From Nitrospira sp. (GTDB lineage: Bacteria > Nitrospirota > Nitrospiria > Nitrospirales > Nitrospiraceae): DNA of 64,000 bases. The stretch is from the NCBI GenBank assembly GCA_016788885.1, contig JAEURX010000036.1:118303-182302 (forward strand), read 5' to 3'. Made by a program: the position numbers and the translations under genes. Positions 54,375 to 63,330 of this stretch are shown here, piece after piece. Every line of letters begins with the position of its first letter. Within the stretch, counting starts at the first letter, position 1. The notes under the pieces are model-generated. The model ran no database searches. It was not told the origin of the DNA and saw nothing but the letters and a program-made list of their open reading frames with translations.

Positions 54375-55607
54375 ATGTCCGACTTTCATCAGAACGGTCT
54401 TGTGACCGTCTTGCATCGGCTCGGCGCACCCAACCTCGAGCAATTGGAAAAAGAACTCGAGCGGCATGCGGCGACGAACCCGATCGCGCTGGTTCTCCCG
54501 TCGCTGTATTCTGAGCTAGAGAACCCCGCGCTCAAACACATCGTCGAAGTCCTCAAGGACATCCGCTACGTGAATGAAATCGTCATCTCACTGGATCGCG
54601 CCTCGGCTCTGGAATTTCGCCTGGCGAAACAGTTCTTCTCGGTGCTTCCCCAACGGGTGCGCATCGTCTGGAACGATGGGGCCGGCATTCAGGACATCCT
54701 CAAACTGCTGGCCCATGCTGAACTCGACACCGGATTACAGGGCAAAGGGCGTGGTTGCTGGATGGCCTTCGGCTATGTACTGGCCCGCGGAGAAAGCAAC
54801 GTCATCGCGCTGCACGACTGCGACATTCTCAGCTACAATCGGGAGTACCTCGCACGGCTTTGTTATCCCATCGTCAACCCCAACCTGGGTTACGAGTTCT
54901 GCAAGGGGTATTACAGCCGGGTCACGAACCGCCTGCACGGCCGCGTCACGCGACTGTATTTCACCCCGTTGATTCGAAGCCTCAAACAGGTGGCTGGTGC
55001 CCATCCGTTACTGACCTTTCTCGACAGCTTTCGCTATCCGCTCGCGGGAGAGTTTGCCATGGTGCGGGATCTCGCCTGGATTAACCGGGTGCCCGGCGAT
55101 TGGGGGTTGGAAGTCGGCGTCCTGTCCGAAATTTATCGCAACTGCGCGCTCAGGCGCATTTGCCAAGCCGATATCGCCGACGCCTACGAACACAAACACC
55201 AAAGCCTCTCGGCGGAGAACGCGGAGCAGGGGCTGCAGAAGATGTGCGTGGACATCACGAAGTCGTTGTTCCGAAACCTGGCGAGTGAAGGAGTCGTGTT
55301 ATCAGAGGCGGTGCTCAAGACGTTGCGGGCGACCTACCTCCAGTCCGCACAGGAGGCCATCACCCGCTATCAGAACGATGCGGCCATCAATAGCCTGCAG
55401 TTCGATCGGCACGCGGAGCGGATGGCGGTGGAAGTGTTTTTGAAGGGCATGAAGATCGCCACCGAAGCGTTTCTCGAAGACCCGCTCGGCGTTCCCATGA
55501 TCTCCAACTGGAGCCGGGTCACCGGCGCGATCCCGGATATTTTCGAGCGCCTCACCGAGGCCGTCGAGCGAGACCACGAGTGGGACCCGGTCGGAGATAG
55601 GGTCTAG
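54375..55607 (+). CDS. GT-A fold glycosyltransferase (GpgS/GT81-like)
   Basis: 410 residues. ATG 54375 has GGAGG just upstream. The N-terminal half shows a nucleotide-sugar fold: 'ALVLPSLYSEL', 'NEIVISLDRAS', 'GRGCWMAFGYVLARGESNVIALHDCDIL', the 'DCD' being the metal-binding DxD. These match the layout of glucosyl-3-phosphoglycerate and mannosylglycerate synthases. Such enzymes make compatible solutes or polysaccharide precursors. No phosphatase of that pathway is adjacent, so the product is uncertain. It starts 130 bases after the coiled-coil gene on the same strand. Confidence 0.75.
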   Translation: MSDFHQNGLVTVLHRLGAPNLEQLEKELERHAATNPIALVLPSLYSELENPALKHIVEVLKDIRYVNEIVISLDRASALEFRLAKQFFSVLPQRVRIVWNDGAGIQDILKLLAHAELDTGLQGKGRGCWMAFGYVLARGESNVIALHDCDILSYNREYLARLCYPIVNPNLGYEFCKGYYSRVTNRLHGRVTRLYFTPLIRSLKQVAGAHPLLTFLDSFRYPLAGEFAMVRDLAWINRVPGDWGLEVGVLSEIYRNCALRRICQADIADAYEHKHQSLSAENAEQGLQKMCVDITKSLFRNLASEGVVLSEAVLKTLRATYLQSAQEAITRYQNDAAINSLQFDRHAERMAVEVFLKGMKIATEAFLEDPLGVPMISNWSRVTGAIPDIFERLTEAVERDHEWDPVGDRV

Positions 55608-55798
55608 GGGGTTGAGGAACCACGACCCAAGTTTCTCGCGCCAACGTCAGGAGCGGGCAGTAACATTGACATCTGCAGGGAGAATTGAGGCGAGCGGTCT
55701 AGGGCCACGCTGCCACGACCATGTGAGAAAAGCAGGCGCATTCCGCATCACCGCGAATGGCCCGACGTTGTGCAGCGCGGCCGGGAAAAGTGAGTGGT

Positions 55799-55993
55799 CT
55801 ACCCCTTCGCCTTCTGCGCAAACACCGTCGCATCGCAGGCGATGTACTTAATCTGCTTCATCGGCACGATGATGACTTCCTTGGCCGAATCCACTTCCAG
55901 CACTTCCATGTCTTCGCTGATCGTGTGACGGATGGCATCCTTCACTAGTAGTTCCTGATTGTCGGCAAACACCACTTTCACCCAATATTGCAC
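55799..55993 (-). CDS. Small conserved-looking protein downstream of proC
   Basis: 64 residues from GTG 55993 with AAGGAG eight bases upstream, and 15 bases after the proC stop. The sequence is acidic to neutral, alternating charged and hydrophobic residues ('QELLVKDAIRHTISEDMEVLEV'), with one Cys near the end and no membrane segment. I do not recognise the family. The close spacing indicates co-transcription with proC. Confidence 0.65.
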   Translation of the reverse strand: MQYWVKVVFADNQELLVKDAIRHTISEDMEVLEVDSAKEVIIVPMKQIKYIACDATVFAQKAKG

Positions 55994-56008
55994 GAGACAC
56001 GCTCCTTG

Positions 56009-56839
56009 TTAGAGATGATGGCTTTCGTTCTTGCCCAATTCCTGCGAGCGTTGCGTCGCCGCTTCTACGGCCGACATCAAGGTGGCCCGCAGCCTGCCCT
56101 GTTCCAATCGAGATAATCCGGCAATCGTGGTCCCGCCGGGCGACGCCACACGATCCTTCAACACCGCCGGATGTTCCCCCTGCTGTAGCACCATACGGGC
56201 CGCGCCCGCCACCGTTTGGGCCGCCAACTGTTGTGCAGTCCCCCGAGGCAATCCGGCCAGGACCCCGCCGTCGGCCAGCGCCTCGACCATGGCAAACACA
56301 TAGGCCGGACCGCTTCCGCTCAACCCGGTGACCGCATCCATCAGTCGTTCCTCGACCACCGCGACGATTCCCACCGATTCAAACAACCGCTGCGCGGCCT
56401 CACGATCAGACGAGGACAATCCAGCCGCCGGACTCATCGCCGTGACACCGTCGCCGATGGCCGACGGCGTATTGGGCATTGCACGGACCAGTCTGGTTGC
56501 CCAAGCAAGTCGAGCCTGGATGCGCGACAAGGGATACCCCGCGGCAACCGAGATCATCAGTGGATGCGATCGGAGCGAGGGCTCAAGCTCCGTCAGCACA
56601 TCATCGAGCACCTGCGGCTCGACGCAGAGCACCACCATGTCCGCGCCACGAACCGCTACGTGATTGTCGGCTGTCACGACCACGCCAAAGTTCCGGGCCA
56701 ACCATTCTCGCCTGGAAGACAGCGGGTCGCTCACAATAAGATGCTCGGGCGTCGTCAGTCCCTTTCGCAATACACCCGCCAACAGGGCCTCGGCCATATT
56801 GCCGCCGCCGACAAACCCGATCTGTCGTCCGCTCAACAT
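56009..56839 (-). CDS. proC: Pyrroline-5-carboxylate reductase
   Basis: 276 residues. ATG 56839 begins 'MLSGRQIGFVGGGNMAEALL', with the NADPH-binding glycine motif at the expected distance; the frame is open 51 codons further without homology. ProC makes proline from pyrroline-5-carboxylate. The family signature 'GLSGSGPAYVF' is present, and 'DRVASPGGTTIAGL' near the C-terminus shapes the active site. Normal length; a 64-residue gene follows in the same direction. Confidence 0.96.
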   Translation of the reverse strand: MLSGRQIGFVGGGNMAEALLAGVLRKGLTTPEHLIVSDPLSSRREWLARNFGVVVTADNHVAVRGADMVVLCVEPQVLDDVLTELEPSLRSHPLMISVAAGYPLSRIQARLAWATRLVRAMPNTPSAIGDGVTAMSPAAGLSSSDREAAQRLFESVGIVAVVEERLMDAVTGLSGSGPAYVFAMVEALADGGVLAGLPRGTAQQLAAQTVAGAARMVLQQGEHPAVLKDRVASPGGTTIAGLSRLEQGRLRATLMSAVEAATQRSQELGKNESHHL

Positions 56840-56955
56840 GGCGCGATTATACGGACGGCCCTCCGGCAGGCGCAACTTGCAACCGCCGGACGGGGTTGTT
56901 ATAGAGTGAACTAGATCGTCTTGATCCTTGCCCTTTTCAGCAGATCGGAGCCGAC

Positions 56956-58032
56956 ATGAGATGCATCCTCTCGCTTGTGACCCTCGGGACACTGCTCCTG
57001 CTCAGCGACCCAAGTTGGGCCCGTCGTGAAGCCCTGACCGCCGAGCAGAAGAGTCAGATGGAACGGATCGATCGCGTGTTGATCACCGTGCTGGCCCTCT
57101 CCGACAAGGGCAACGTGGAGGCCGGACCGCTGGTCGACGTCGTCGCCACTCGCATGAAGGAGTTCGACTATACGCCGGTGACGGACGCGTCCCAGCCGTA
57201 TGACGCGGAACTCAAGATCAAATGCGAGCAGAAAAAGACCTGGGAGGGCACCACCACCATGGGCAGTGATGCCGATCTGCCCGACGCGCCGTCTCGCATC
57301 TGGAAAGGGCCGGCCTGCCAGCTCGGCTATCTGCTCAATGGGAAAAAGATGGCCTGGCGAAAGGAAGTGCGCACCGACTTCGACGATGCCCAAGCGGCGG
57401 CGACGCTGGCCAAAGCGGGAGACCCGACCGCGTTTGCCATGGCCAAATTGCAGGCACGCCTGGAGGACTACGATTTTCCCGCACTCATCACCGCTGAGTG
57501 GGGACAGGAGGCGCGGCTCTTTCGTCTCTACGACGACCCGAAGACCCCGGTCGCCCGCAAGGTGAAACTCGTGTCCTTGTTCGGTGAACTCTTCTCCGTC
57601 AAAGCCATCCCGCGCTTGTTGGACGGCCTGAACGGAAGCGACCGCAGCATTGCCAAAGCCTCGGCACTGGCGCTGGGCAACATCGGACAGAAAGACACGA
57701 TCCCGGTGCTCATCAAGACGATGAAGAGCGGCGCACCAGATTTACGGGCACCGGCCGCCAAGGCCTTGGGCATCGTCGGCGCACTCCACGGCGATTTCAC
57801 CATCGTCGAGCCGTTACTGGAAACACTGAACACCGACGATGTTGCAGTAAAGACCGAGGTGGCATGGGCGCTGGGCAAATTGCCGGACATGAAGTCCTAT
57901 GAACCGCTCTTCGCCCTTCAGAAATCTCTCTATCGAGTCCATGAGAACGATGCCGACCCCAACCTGGTCAAATTAAAGGAAGCCGTCAATTGGAGCATCA
58001 AACAGATCGATACCTGGGAACACGTGCAGTAG
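56956..58032 (+). CDS. Secreted HEAT-repeat protein
   Basis: 358 residues; ATG 56956 with CGGAG six bases upstream. A signal peptide ends at about residue 22 ('DPSWA'). Residues about 180-330 are helical HEAT repeats: 'AIPRLLDGLNGSDRSIAKASALALGNIGQ', 'TIPVLIKTMKSGAPDLRAPAAKALG', and one more. Such arrays act as binding surfaces. The first 150 mature residues match nothing I recognise. It diverges from proC and overlaps the next gene by 43 bases, so they form a two-gene unit. Confidence 0.75.
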   Translation: MRCILSLVTLGTLLLLSDPSWARREALTAEQKSQMERIDRVLITVLALSDKGNVEAGPLVDVVATRMKEFDYTPVTDASQPYDAELKIKCEQKKTWEGTTTMGSDADLPDAPSRIWKGPACQLGYLLNGKKMAWRKEVRTDFDDAQAAATLAKAGDPTAFAMAKLQARLEDYDFPALITAEWGQEARLFRLYDDPKTPVARKVKLVSLFGELFSVKAIPRLLDGLNGSDRSIAKASALALGNIGQKDTIPVLIKTMKSGAPDLRAPAAKALGIVGALHGDFTIVEPLLETLNTDDVAVKTEVAWALGKLPDMKSYEPLFALQKSLYRVHENDADPNLVKLKEAVNWSIKQIDTWEHVQ

Positions 58033-58562
58033 ATACCTGGACGTGGCATGGCGGTGTCGTCATCGCACAAGTGTTGACGGCGATACTCCTGCTATTGGTC
58101 GTCGACAGGGGGTGGGCGCAGGTCATGGGGGAGGAGGCGGAGCTCGATCGTCTACGAACAAAGGCGGAAGATGCCATGGCCAATGAGGATGCGGAAGGCG
58201 CGGCAATGAGTATGGGCCGTGCCGCCTTGATGGCAGCGCAACTGGCCAAACGCCAAACAGACCCCGCCCTGCAACGCACATTCAAGGCCGCGGAGCATCT
58301 GCACCGATCGCAGGAACATGGCTATCGCGCCATCGCCCTGTTCAGGCGGGCCGGCGGGGAACTGCCGGCCTCCGCGGGCGTCTGCGGGAGCCTGCAGCTG
58401 GCGCGGCTCGAACTGCAGCATGCGCAAGAGACCATCGACCAGCCGGTTCTCGCTCCTGATACGAAATCAACCGCGGCTCGTCTCGGGATTGTTCGTCAGA
58501 CCACGGATGATTGGGCGACCCTGTTGGATTCGATGCAGGGAGACTTTCGCTGTCCGAACTAG
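57990..58562 (+). CDS. Secreted helical protein of unknown function
   Basis: 190 residues from TTG 57990, with AAGGA nine bases upstream and a 43-base overlap with the HEAT-repeat gene; an in-frame GTG 78 bases on would give a cleaner signal peptide ('LTAILLLLVVDRGWA'). The mature part is alpha-helical with two or three cysteines. No family recognised. The overlap suggests translational coupling with the upstream gene. Confidence 0.55.
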   Translation: MEHQTDRYLGTRAVDTWTWHGGVVIAQVLTAILLLLVVDRGWAQVMGEEAELDRLRTKAEDAMANEDAEGAAMSMGRAALMAAQLAKRQTDPALQRTFKAAEHLHRSQEHGYRAIALFRRAGGELPASAGVCGSLQLARLELQHAQETIDQPVLAPDTKSTAARLGIVRQTTDDWATLLDSMQGDFRCPN

Positions 58563-58712
58563 CCCGGACTATTCATGACCGCCCGCTCCGCCGTCCGATC
58601 CTCTCGCCTGGCGAGGCTTTTCTCGCTCGACCTCCTCGACGGACTGCACGTACGCCTGCGTCGGCCTCACAGGCGAGAAGCCTTGGCGGGCTGTTTCCGC
58701 ATCCTGCACCGG
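58563..58712. repeat. Dispersed inverted-repeat element, copy 2 (opposite orientation)
   Basis: Read on the minus strand it begins next to the stop codon of the PIN gene and carries GCAGGATGCGGAAA (58707-58694), identical over 14 bases with the start of copy 1. The shared end extends to about 21 bases with two differences. It also contains a short hairpin CTCGC/GCGAG at 58603-58615 followed by CTTTT. The other end is degenerate. No coding content. Confidence 0.5.
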
Positions 58713-59156
58713 CTAGTCGTCTTCGGGATTGACGATGTGCAAACCGGCCGGCCGGCAGGCGGCCAAGAGCTGCTTATCGGCGCTGACGACCGTGAGCCGG
58801 AGCGGCTTCAACTCCAGCGCCAGGGCCAAATGCAGCAATTGCGGTGAACGTAAGGCCGGGTAATCCAGAATTAACTCCCTCGCGGCGAGATAGGTCTCCA
58901 TCGTCGGGGAGATGAACTGGAAAAGTCCTTGCGCGGCTTCCATCTCGAACTTGTACAACACGGAATAACAATCATCCCGCGTGATTTCTCCCTGCTGCGC
59001 GCGAACGGACAAGACCGAATACAGTTCCGTTACACTCCACATAGGCAGAATCGCCACCTTGCCGCGCTTCACCATGAGCTTGTTGACCACCCGGGTGCCG
59101 CGCTCCATGCTGTAGCGTTTGACCAGCGCCGTCGAGTCGAAATAGTAATACGGCAT
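58713..59156 (-). CDS. PIN-domain protein, VapC-like toxin
   Basis: 147 residues; ATG 59156 lies one base after the stop of the small upstream gene. PIN domains cut RNA with a cluster of acidic residues. Asp7 ('YYFDSTALVKRY'), Glu44 ('SVTELYSVL') and Asp127 ('SADKQLL') are present. The Asp normally found in 'DALHLA' is Gln106 here ('QLLHLA'), so activity may be reduced. Tight coupling to an 82-residue gene gives the arrangement of a VapBC toxin-antitoxin pair. Confidence 0.8.
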   Translation of the reverse strand: MPYYYFDSTALVKRYSMERGTRVVNKLMVKRGKVAILPMWSVTELYSVLSVRAQQGEITRDDCYSVLYKFEMEAAQGLFQFISPTMETYLAARELILDYPALRSPQLLHLALALELKPLRLTVVSADKQLLAACRPAGLHIVNPEDD

Positions 59157-59157
59157 C

Positions 59158-59406
59158 CTAGACCCTCCCCTTCAAGAGACTCTCTGCCAGCGGCGACTGG
59201 AGCTTGGAAAGGCGATCCTGCAACTCATCCAGCGGCAGTTCTTCGTAGTAGCCCTGTTTGCGAAAAATGCTCACCAGGTCGCTCTTGAGTACCTGTTGCG
59301 TATCGGCGGTCAACCGCTCACGCAGATGCTTTTTCATCGCCTGGCTCGACAACCGGCGACCACTGGTGACTTGCTCACCCGCCTTACGGGTTCCTGTTTT
59401 ACGCAT
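59158..59406 (-). CDS. Small protein, probable antitoxin partner of the PIN gene
   Basis: 82 residues. The frame begins 'MRKTGTRKAGEQV'; basic N-terminus, then a helical region ('QAMKKHLRERLTADTQQVLKSDLVSIFRKQG') and an amphipathic C-terminal part. It lacks an obvious AbrB or RHH motif, so the antitoxin role rests on position: its stop is one base before the PIN start. The ribosome-binding site is AGGAGAGG upstream. Confidence 0.6.
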   Translation of the reverse strand: MRKTGTRKAGEQVTSGRRLSSQAMKKHLRERLTADTQQVLKSDLVSIFRKQGYYEELPLDELQDRLSKLQSPLAESLLKGRV

Positions 59407-59441
59407 TCCCGCTCCCCTCTCCTGTGGTTAATTCACCGCCG

Positions 59442-60569
59442 TCATCGACTGAGTGGCGGCGCCCCTGTTTCCTTTGGACAACCGGACGGCGCAGCGGCCG
59501 TGACCGGCAGATCCGTCTCTCCATACACATGTGCAGCCACGGAGTGGGCCAGATCCGAGGAAAACTCCTGCTGCATGACGCGGACCGCTTTGGCTGCAGC
59601 CTCGCGCTCCGTCACATGTCCTTCCTTGCCGCCTTTCGACATGGCGCCGATCACACGATGTGTCGCCACGTCTTCGATCACCGCATCCGTACACCAGCGA
59701 ACATAGCGGAACTGGGGATCATAGACCTCGATCGGCCACACCCGCACGGTACCCTTGATCGATAACTCCACCGGCGCGGCGCCGGCCGCGGAACCACCTC
59801 CCGCCACGGAAAATCCCTCCTGCGTCAGGCCCTCGATGAGCGCACGTTCGAGCGGCTCTGCCTGTTCACCGGAGATCTCCACGGCCATCCCGTACTGGGT
59901 GGCAAGAAACTGTTCCAATTCAGCGGTCAGCTCGGCTACTCGATAGGCAGCCGGACTACCCTGCCCGCTCGAACGAATGGTGCGAAGATCGGTATTGTAG
60001 GCTTCGCGCAAGACCAGATTTTTGGCGGCTCGTTTGAGATTACGCACTCGCGAGAGTTTGTCCTGAGTGTGACGCGCTTCCGTGACTTGGGTCTGAATCG
60101 TGCGATCGAGCTCAGCAAGACGCTCCACCATCGCCGATTCCGCCTGTGCCCGATTCATGCCTGCCAGAGCATAGTACTGTCGCGCCTTTTGGTCAAACCA
60201 GGTATCGAGGATTTGCACGTTCTCCAACACCTTGTCCGTCGTCACCCGTGTCACGTTATCGAGAGTCAAGCGACGCTCGGTATTGGTCTGCCCACGGGAT
60301 TCCACTACCAGGTACGACTCCCAATCCTTGGCCTGCGCCGTAATCTCCGCCTTAAAAATCCGCGAGACTGCCGCATAAGCTTTCTCAGTGGCCTGCGCCC
60401 TGGAATCAGCCTGTCCGACCCCTACGAGGTACTGTGAAGAGGGATATTGCACGCTATTGCCGTCGATCCAGGGCGGACGCGCGGCTCCACCGATCCACCC
60501 GCACCCAGCGCAGAGCACGATCAGTGCCGTCAGGCAGACCTGTTGTGCACGATTCATGAGGAGGCGCAT
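59442..60569 (-). CDS. LPP20-family lipoprotein
   Basis: 375 residues. ATG 60569 has GAGG six bases upstream; an ATG at 60581 overlapping the preceding stop is an alternative. The lipoprotein signal ends 'LCAGC'. The mature part opens 'RPPWIDG', continues 'SSQYLVGVGQADSRAQATEKAYAAVSRIFKAEI', as in LPP20/FlgP-type outer-membrane lipoproteins, and has a second domain ('LERALIEGLTQEGF') of the kind that detects or builds envelope complexes. It is the last gene of a set with COG3014, LpoB and a further LPP20-like gene. Confidence 0.75.
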   Translation of the reverse strand: MRLLMNRAQQVCLTALIVLCAGCGWIGGAARPPWIDGNSVQYPSSQYLVGVGQADSRAQATEKAYAAVSRIFKAEITAQAKDWESYLVVESRGQTNTERRLTLDNVTRVTTDKVLENVQILDTWFDQKARQYYALAGMNRAQAESAMVERLAELDRTIQTQVTEARHTQDKLSRVRNLKRAAKNLVLREAYNTDLRTIRSSGQGSPAAYRVAELTAELEQFLATQYGMAVEISGEQAEPLERALIEGLTQEGFSVAGGGSAAGAAPVELSIKGTVRVWPIEVYDPQFRYVRWCTDAVIEDVATHRVIGAMSKGGKEGHVTEREAAAKAVRVMQQEFSSDLAHSVAAHVYGETDLPVTAAAPSGCPKETGAPPLSR

Positions 60570-60577
60570 GGGCGACC

Positions 60578-62074
60578 TCATAACATCACCCGCTCGATCA
60601 GGAAGAGTGTCTCTCCGGCCCGGAGCATCAATGGACGGGTGGCGCCGGCCTGCGCGGCCCCACCGCCTCGCATGAGAGCCTGCACCCGGCTCTCATATTC
60701 GCCCGGCGGCACCCATAGGCGGGAAATCTGAATCTCATCCGGCAGCGTGCGCCAGCTCCTCGTATCAGCGGCCTCGGAGGCAATCGCCAAGCCGTGCGCA
60801 AGGACGCCCACCAGCAGACCGACCCATGGCGCGTCGCCTTTGTTGACTGCATGCTGTGATCCGCGCGTGGCGGCTTCGGCGGCGGCAAATTTCACTGCGG
60901 CCCTCGCCAGGGCTTTGGTCGTGATGCCGGGCATGCGGTCCGAGAGGGCCCGCTCCGCCAGCGCCGTCCCGTTGTAGACCAACTCGGAAGTCGCGGAGAT
61001 GGGCGTTCCTTCCTTGGGCACCAGACTCACTGACTCTTGGGCGACTTGCGTCTTCTGGGGCATCAACTTGGGCAAGGCCACCCGCACGACACGGCCGTTG
61101 AGACCGTACAACACACTGTCCGCCGCACGACGCTCCTGTCGATTCGACGCATGCACGACCCCGCGATTCAGCAACACCAACTGCAGTGCGCTCAGGCTGA
61201 CCGGGATATCGAGAAACGCCTCTTCCTTGCGCGGCGCGCGGCCATTATAGCTGATCACTACCACCTGGGCGAGATTCGGTTGGTCGCTCCGCGACACCCA
61301 ACGCGTCTCCGGAAACTGATGCCGATACTCCTCAAACTCGGTGGTCAGATGCAGCGCTTCGGCTGTCCGTAGCAAATCCGCCCGCAACATCGGCGGCATC
61401 GGCGTGCGCGACCAGCCTTTGGTCGCCTCATAAATGTCATAGGCCTTGCGGTAGGCGATGAATGCATTGTTCACGTCACCCGTCGACTCGTACAACACGC
61501 CAGTGAGATACCGGGCGAACGCATCTTCGCGATACCCATCCTTTTCTTTCGCACTGTCCGCCAACACGTTCAAGCGATGATCGATCTGCCGCGCTTCGAC
61601 GACGGCCTCCGTCAGTTGCCCCATCGCCGCATAGTTCAGCGCTTTCACGACATTGATCATCACATGTTCATAGGGATCGCCTTCGAACGGCAGCATGTTG
61701 TCGTTCGTCAGAAAGGCGGCGGTCTCAGTCCGGATGCTTCTGGTATAGAGCCGTTCCACCTCCATCGACGCCTGTTCGAGCAGATTGTTGCTCTGTACGT
61801 AGTCACCGGCGAGATGGAGCGTCATGCCACGATCCATGCTGTAGAGCAGCCGGTTGCGCGAGCCATATTCGGACTCCGCCTGCGCCATGATGGCGTCGGC
61901 CCGACGAGCATCATGCGCCGCCAGGCTTTGGTCGATCAGCAGGTAGTGGTTTTCGGCGAGTCCGCACCCGGACACCACCCACAGCAGGCCCCAGCAGAGG
62001 AGCGACAGGCAACGGAATGAAATGAAACGGCCTCCCCGAGGGGAGGCCGTGGTCGATGGAGGGTAAGGTCTCAA
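60578..62074 (-). CDS. COG3014-type lipoprotein with TPR-like repeats
   Basis: 498 residues. The signal ends 'WVVSGC', with a lipidated Cys. Residues about 45-240 are helical repeats ('LAAHDARRADAIMAQAE', 'YLTGVLYESTGDVNNAFIAYRKAY'). The second half contains 'QVVVISYNGRAPRKEEAFLDI' and 'LPKLMPQ', hallmarks of COG3014, a family found beside lpoB in several proteobacteria. The gene overlaps the start region of the LPP20 lipoprotein gene and starts 14 bases after lpoB. It probably works with LpoB on the outer membrane. Confidence 0.8.
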   Translation of the reverse strand: MRPYPPSTTASPRGGRFISFRCLSLLCWGLLWVVSGCGLAENHYLLIDQSLAAHDARRADAIMAQAESEYGSRNRLLYSMDRGMTLHLAGDYVQSNNLLEQASMEVERLYTRSIRTETAAFLTNDNMLPFEGDPYEHVMINVVKALNYAAMGQLTEAVVEARQIDHRLNVLADSAKEKDGYREDAFARYLTGVLYESTGDVNNAFIAYRKAYDIYEATKGWSRTPMPPMLRADLLRTAEALHLTTEFEEYRHQFPETRWVSRSDQPNLAQVVVISYNGRAPRKEEAFLDIPVSLSALQLVLLNRGVVHASNRQERRAADSVLYGLNGRVVRVALPKLMPQKTQVAQESVSLVPKEGTPISATSELVYNGTALAERALSDRMPGITTKALARAAVKFAAAEAATRGSQHAVNKGDAPWVGLLVGVLAHGLAIASEAADTRSWRTLPDEIQISRLWVPPGEYESRVQALMRGGGAAQAGATRPLMLRAGETLFLIERVML

Positions 62075-62088
62075 CAGTCTACGTCGGG

Positions 62089-62718
62089 CTAGAAAATGGT
62101 GCGTTTCTTCTCAACCACTTTCTTGATTTTCTTCTGTCCGAACCAGGACTTGACGTTGTTTTCCAAGTCGACCATCTCCAGATCGACCTGATAGAACACC
62201 GCTTTGGCTCCGTCCTGTTCGTCCAGAATCGTCGCAATACTCCCGCGCATCATGTAGTCTGCGCCGATTTCCTTGCCCGGCGCCTTTTGCGTATCTTCAC
62301 GGGCATGAACGGCCTGCTCGCGCCGCTCTTCACGCACTTCCTCCCGTTCGCCTTTCCCGGCGACAAAGGTCACTTTCTGCGAGTTGGTGAGCTCCCGCTC
62401 GAGATCGTTGACGAAGGTTTGCACATTGATATGTTCATGGCTCTTGTTCAGCACCGTCCCGACGATGACGACCGGCTGCCGGTTCTTGCCCTTTGTGAAG
62501 TTGCCGAGCCAGGGATTTGCCAAGGCTTCCTTGACCATGGCTTCGGCGACCATTTGAGAATCCGTATCGTTCCAGCGCCCGCTGAGATCGGTGACGATCC
62601 CGGTATCCACACGGGTCACTTTGGTTTCATGGCCGCACCCGCCAACCACAGCGGCCACACCGACGATCACCAGTACCGCCACGCTCCGTCCGAATGCCCC
62701 TTTCCGCCACTCGATCAT
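62089..62718 (-). CDS. lpoB: Penicillin-binding protein activator LpoB
   Basis: 209 residues; ATG 62718 preceded by AGGAGGAGAG. The lipoprotein signal ends 'AVVGGC'. The domain pattern fits LpoB: 'DTGIVTDLSGRWNDTDSQMVAEAMVKEAL', 'VIVGTVLNKSHEHINVQTFVNDLERELTNSQKVTFV', 'GADYMMRGSIATILDE'. From the outer membrane LpoB reaches through the periplasm and switches on the bifunctional peptidoglycan synthase PBP1b. It lies between the LPP20-like lipoprotein and COG3014 genes. Confidence 0.85.
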   Translation of the reverse strand: MIEWRKGAFGRSVAVLVIVGVAAVVGGCGHETKVTRVDTGIVTDLSGRWNDTDSQMVAEAMVKEALANPWLGNFTKGKNRQPVVIVGTVLNKSHEHINVQTFVNDLERELTNSQKVTFVAGKGEREEVREERREQAVHAREDTQKAPGKEIGADYMMRGSIATILDEQDGAKAVFYQVDLEMVDLENNVKSWFGQKKIKKVVEKKRTIF

Positions 62719-62763
62719 GCGCTCTCTCCTCCTGAACAACAGGCATTGCCTCTGGCATGTCCG

Positions 62764-63330
62764 CTACTTGTTCGCGCGCTTGTCTTCTTCCTTCTCCAGA
62801 CGATCGAACAACCGATCGGCATTCTTGCGCACAAAATCTCGGACCTGGCTGTTCAGTTCCTTCGCCTGTTCCAGGTTGTTCTTCATATCTTCGAGGCTGA
62901 GCTTGGTCAGCACATAGTAGGTGCCGGACTTTTCGTCCTTGTAACGATCCATCGGCTTGACGCCGTTCAAGGTGACCGCAGAGAAGGTCTTCACCGCCCG
63001 TTCGATATTCTGTTCTTCACTGTTGCGAGAAAAATCGCCGGCCGTCGTCGAGGCGGCATAGTCTCGCATGAGATACGCGGTATAGGCTTCAAACGTCTTG
63101 GCGATTTCCGCCCGGCTGCGGTTTTCCGCCGTGTCCCACGCCAGCGGTTCGTTCCGCACACCCACCACGGAGCCGACACCGTAGAACGACTTGTCGCTCT
63201 TTTCGTTGAAGGCGCCGGACCCTTTCTTCACCCAGTTTGGAGGACCGCCGCAGGCAGTCAGCCCGATGAGGAGTACGAGCGCCAGTGCGCTCCCGGTGAA
63301 CTTCGAGAAAGCCCCCTCTACGCTACTCAT
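62764..63330 (-). CDS. LPP20-like lipoprotein heading the lpoB run
   Basis: 188 residues. ATG 63330 has AAGGAGG six bases upstream, which rules out the longer frame. The signal ends 'LIGLTAC'. The mature part begins 'PPNWVKKGSG' and has 'SFYGVGSVVGVRNEPLAWDTAENRSRAEIAKTFEAY', the core of the LPP20 family, and a charged helical tail. It is the first gene of the four-gene lipoprotein run; its promoter should lie in 63331-63565, shared with the divergent 56-residue gene. Confidence 0.8.
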   Translation of the reverse strand: MSSVEGAFSKFTGSALALVLLIGLTACGGPPNWVKKGSGAFNEKSDKSFYGVGSVVGVRNEPLAWDTAENRSRAEIAKTFEAYTAYLMRDYAASTTAGDFSRNSEEQNIERAVKTFSAVTLNGVKPMDRYKDEKSGTYYVLTKLSLEDMKNNLEQAKELNSQVRDFVRKNADRLFDRLEKEEDKRANK

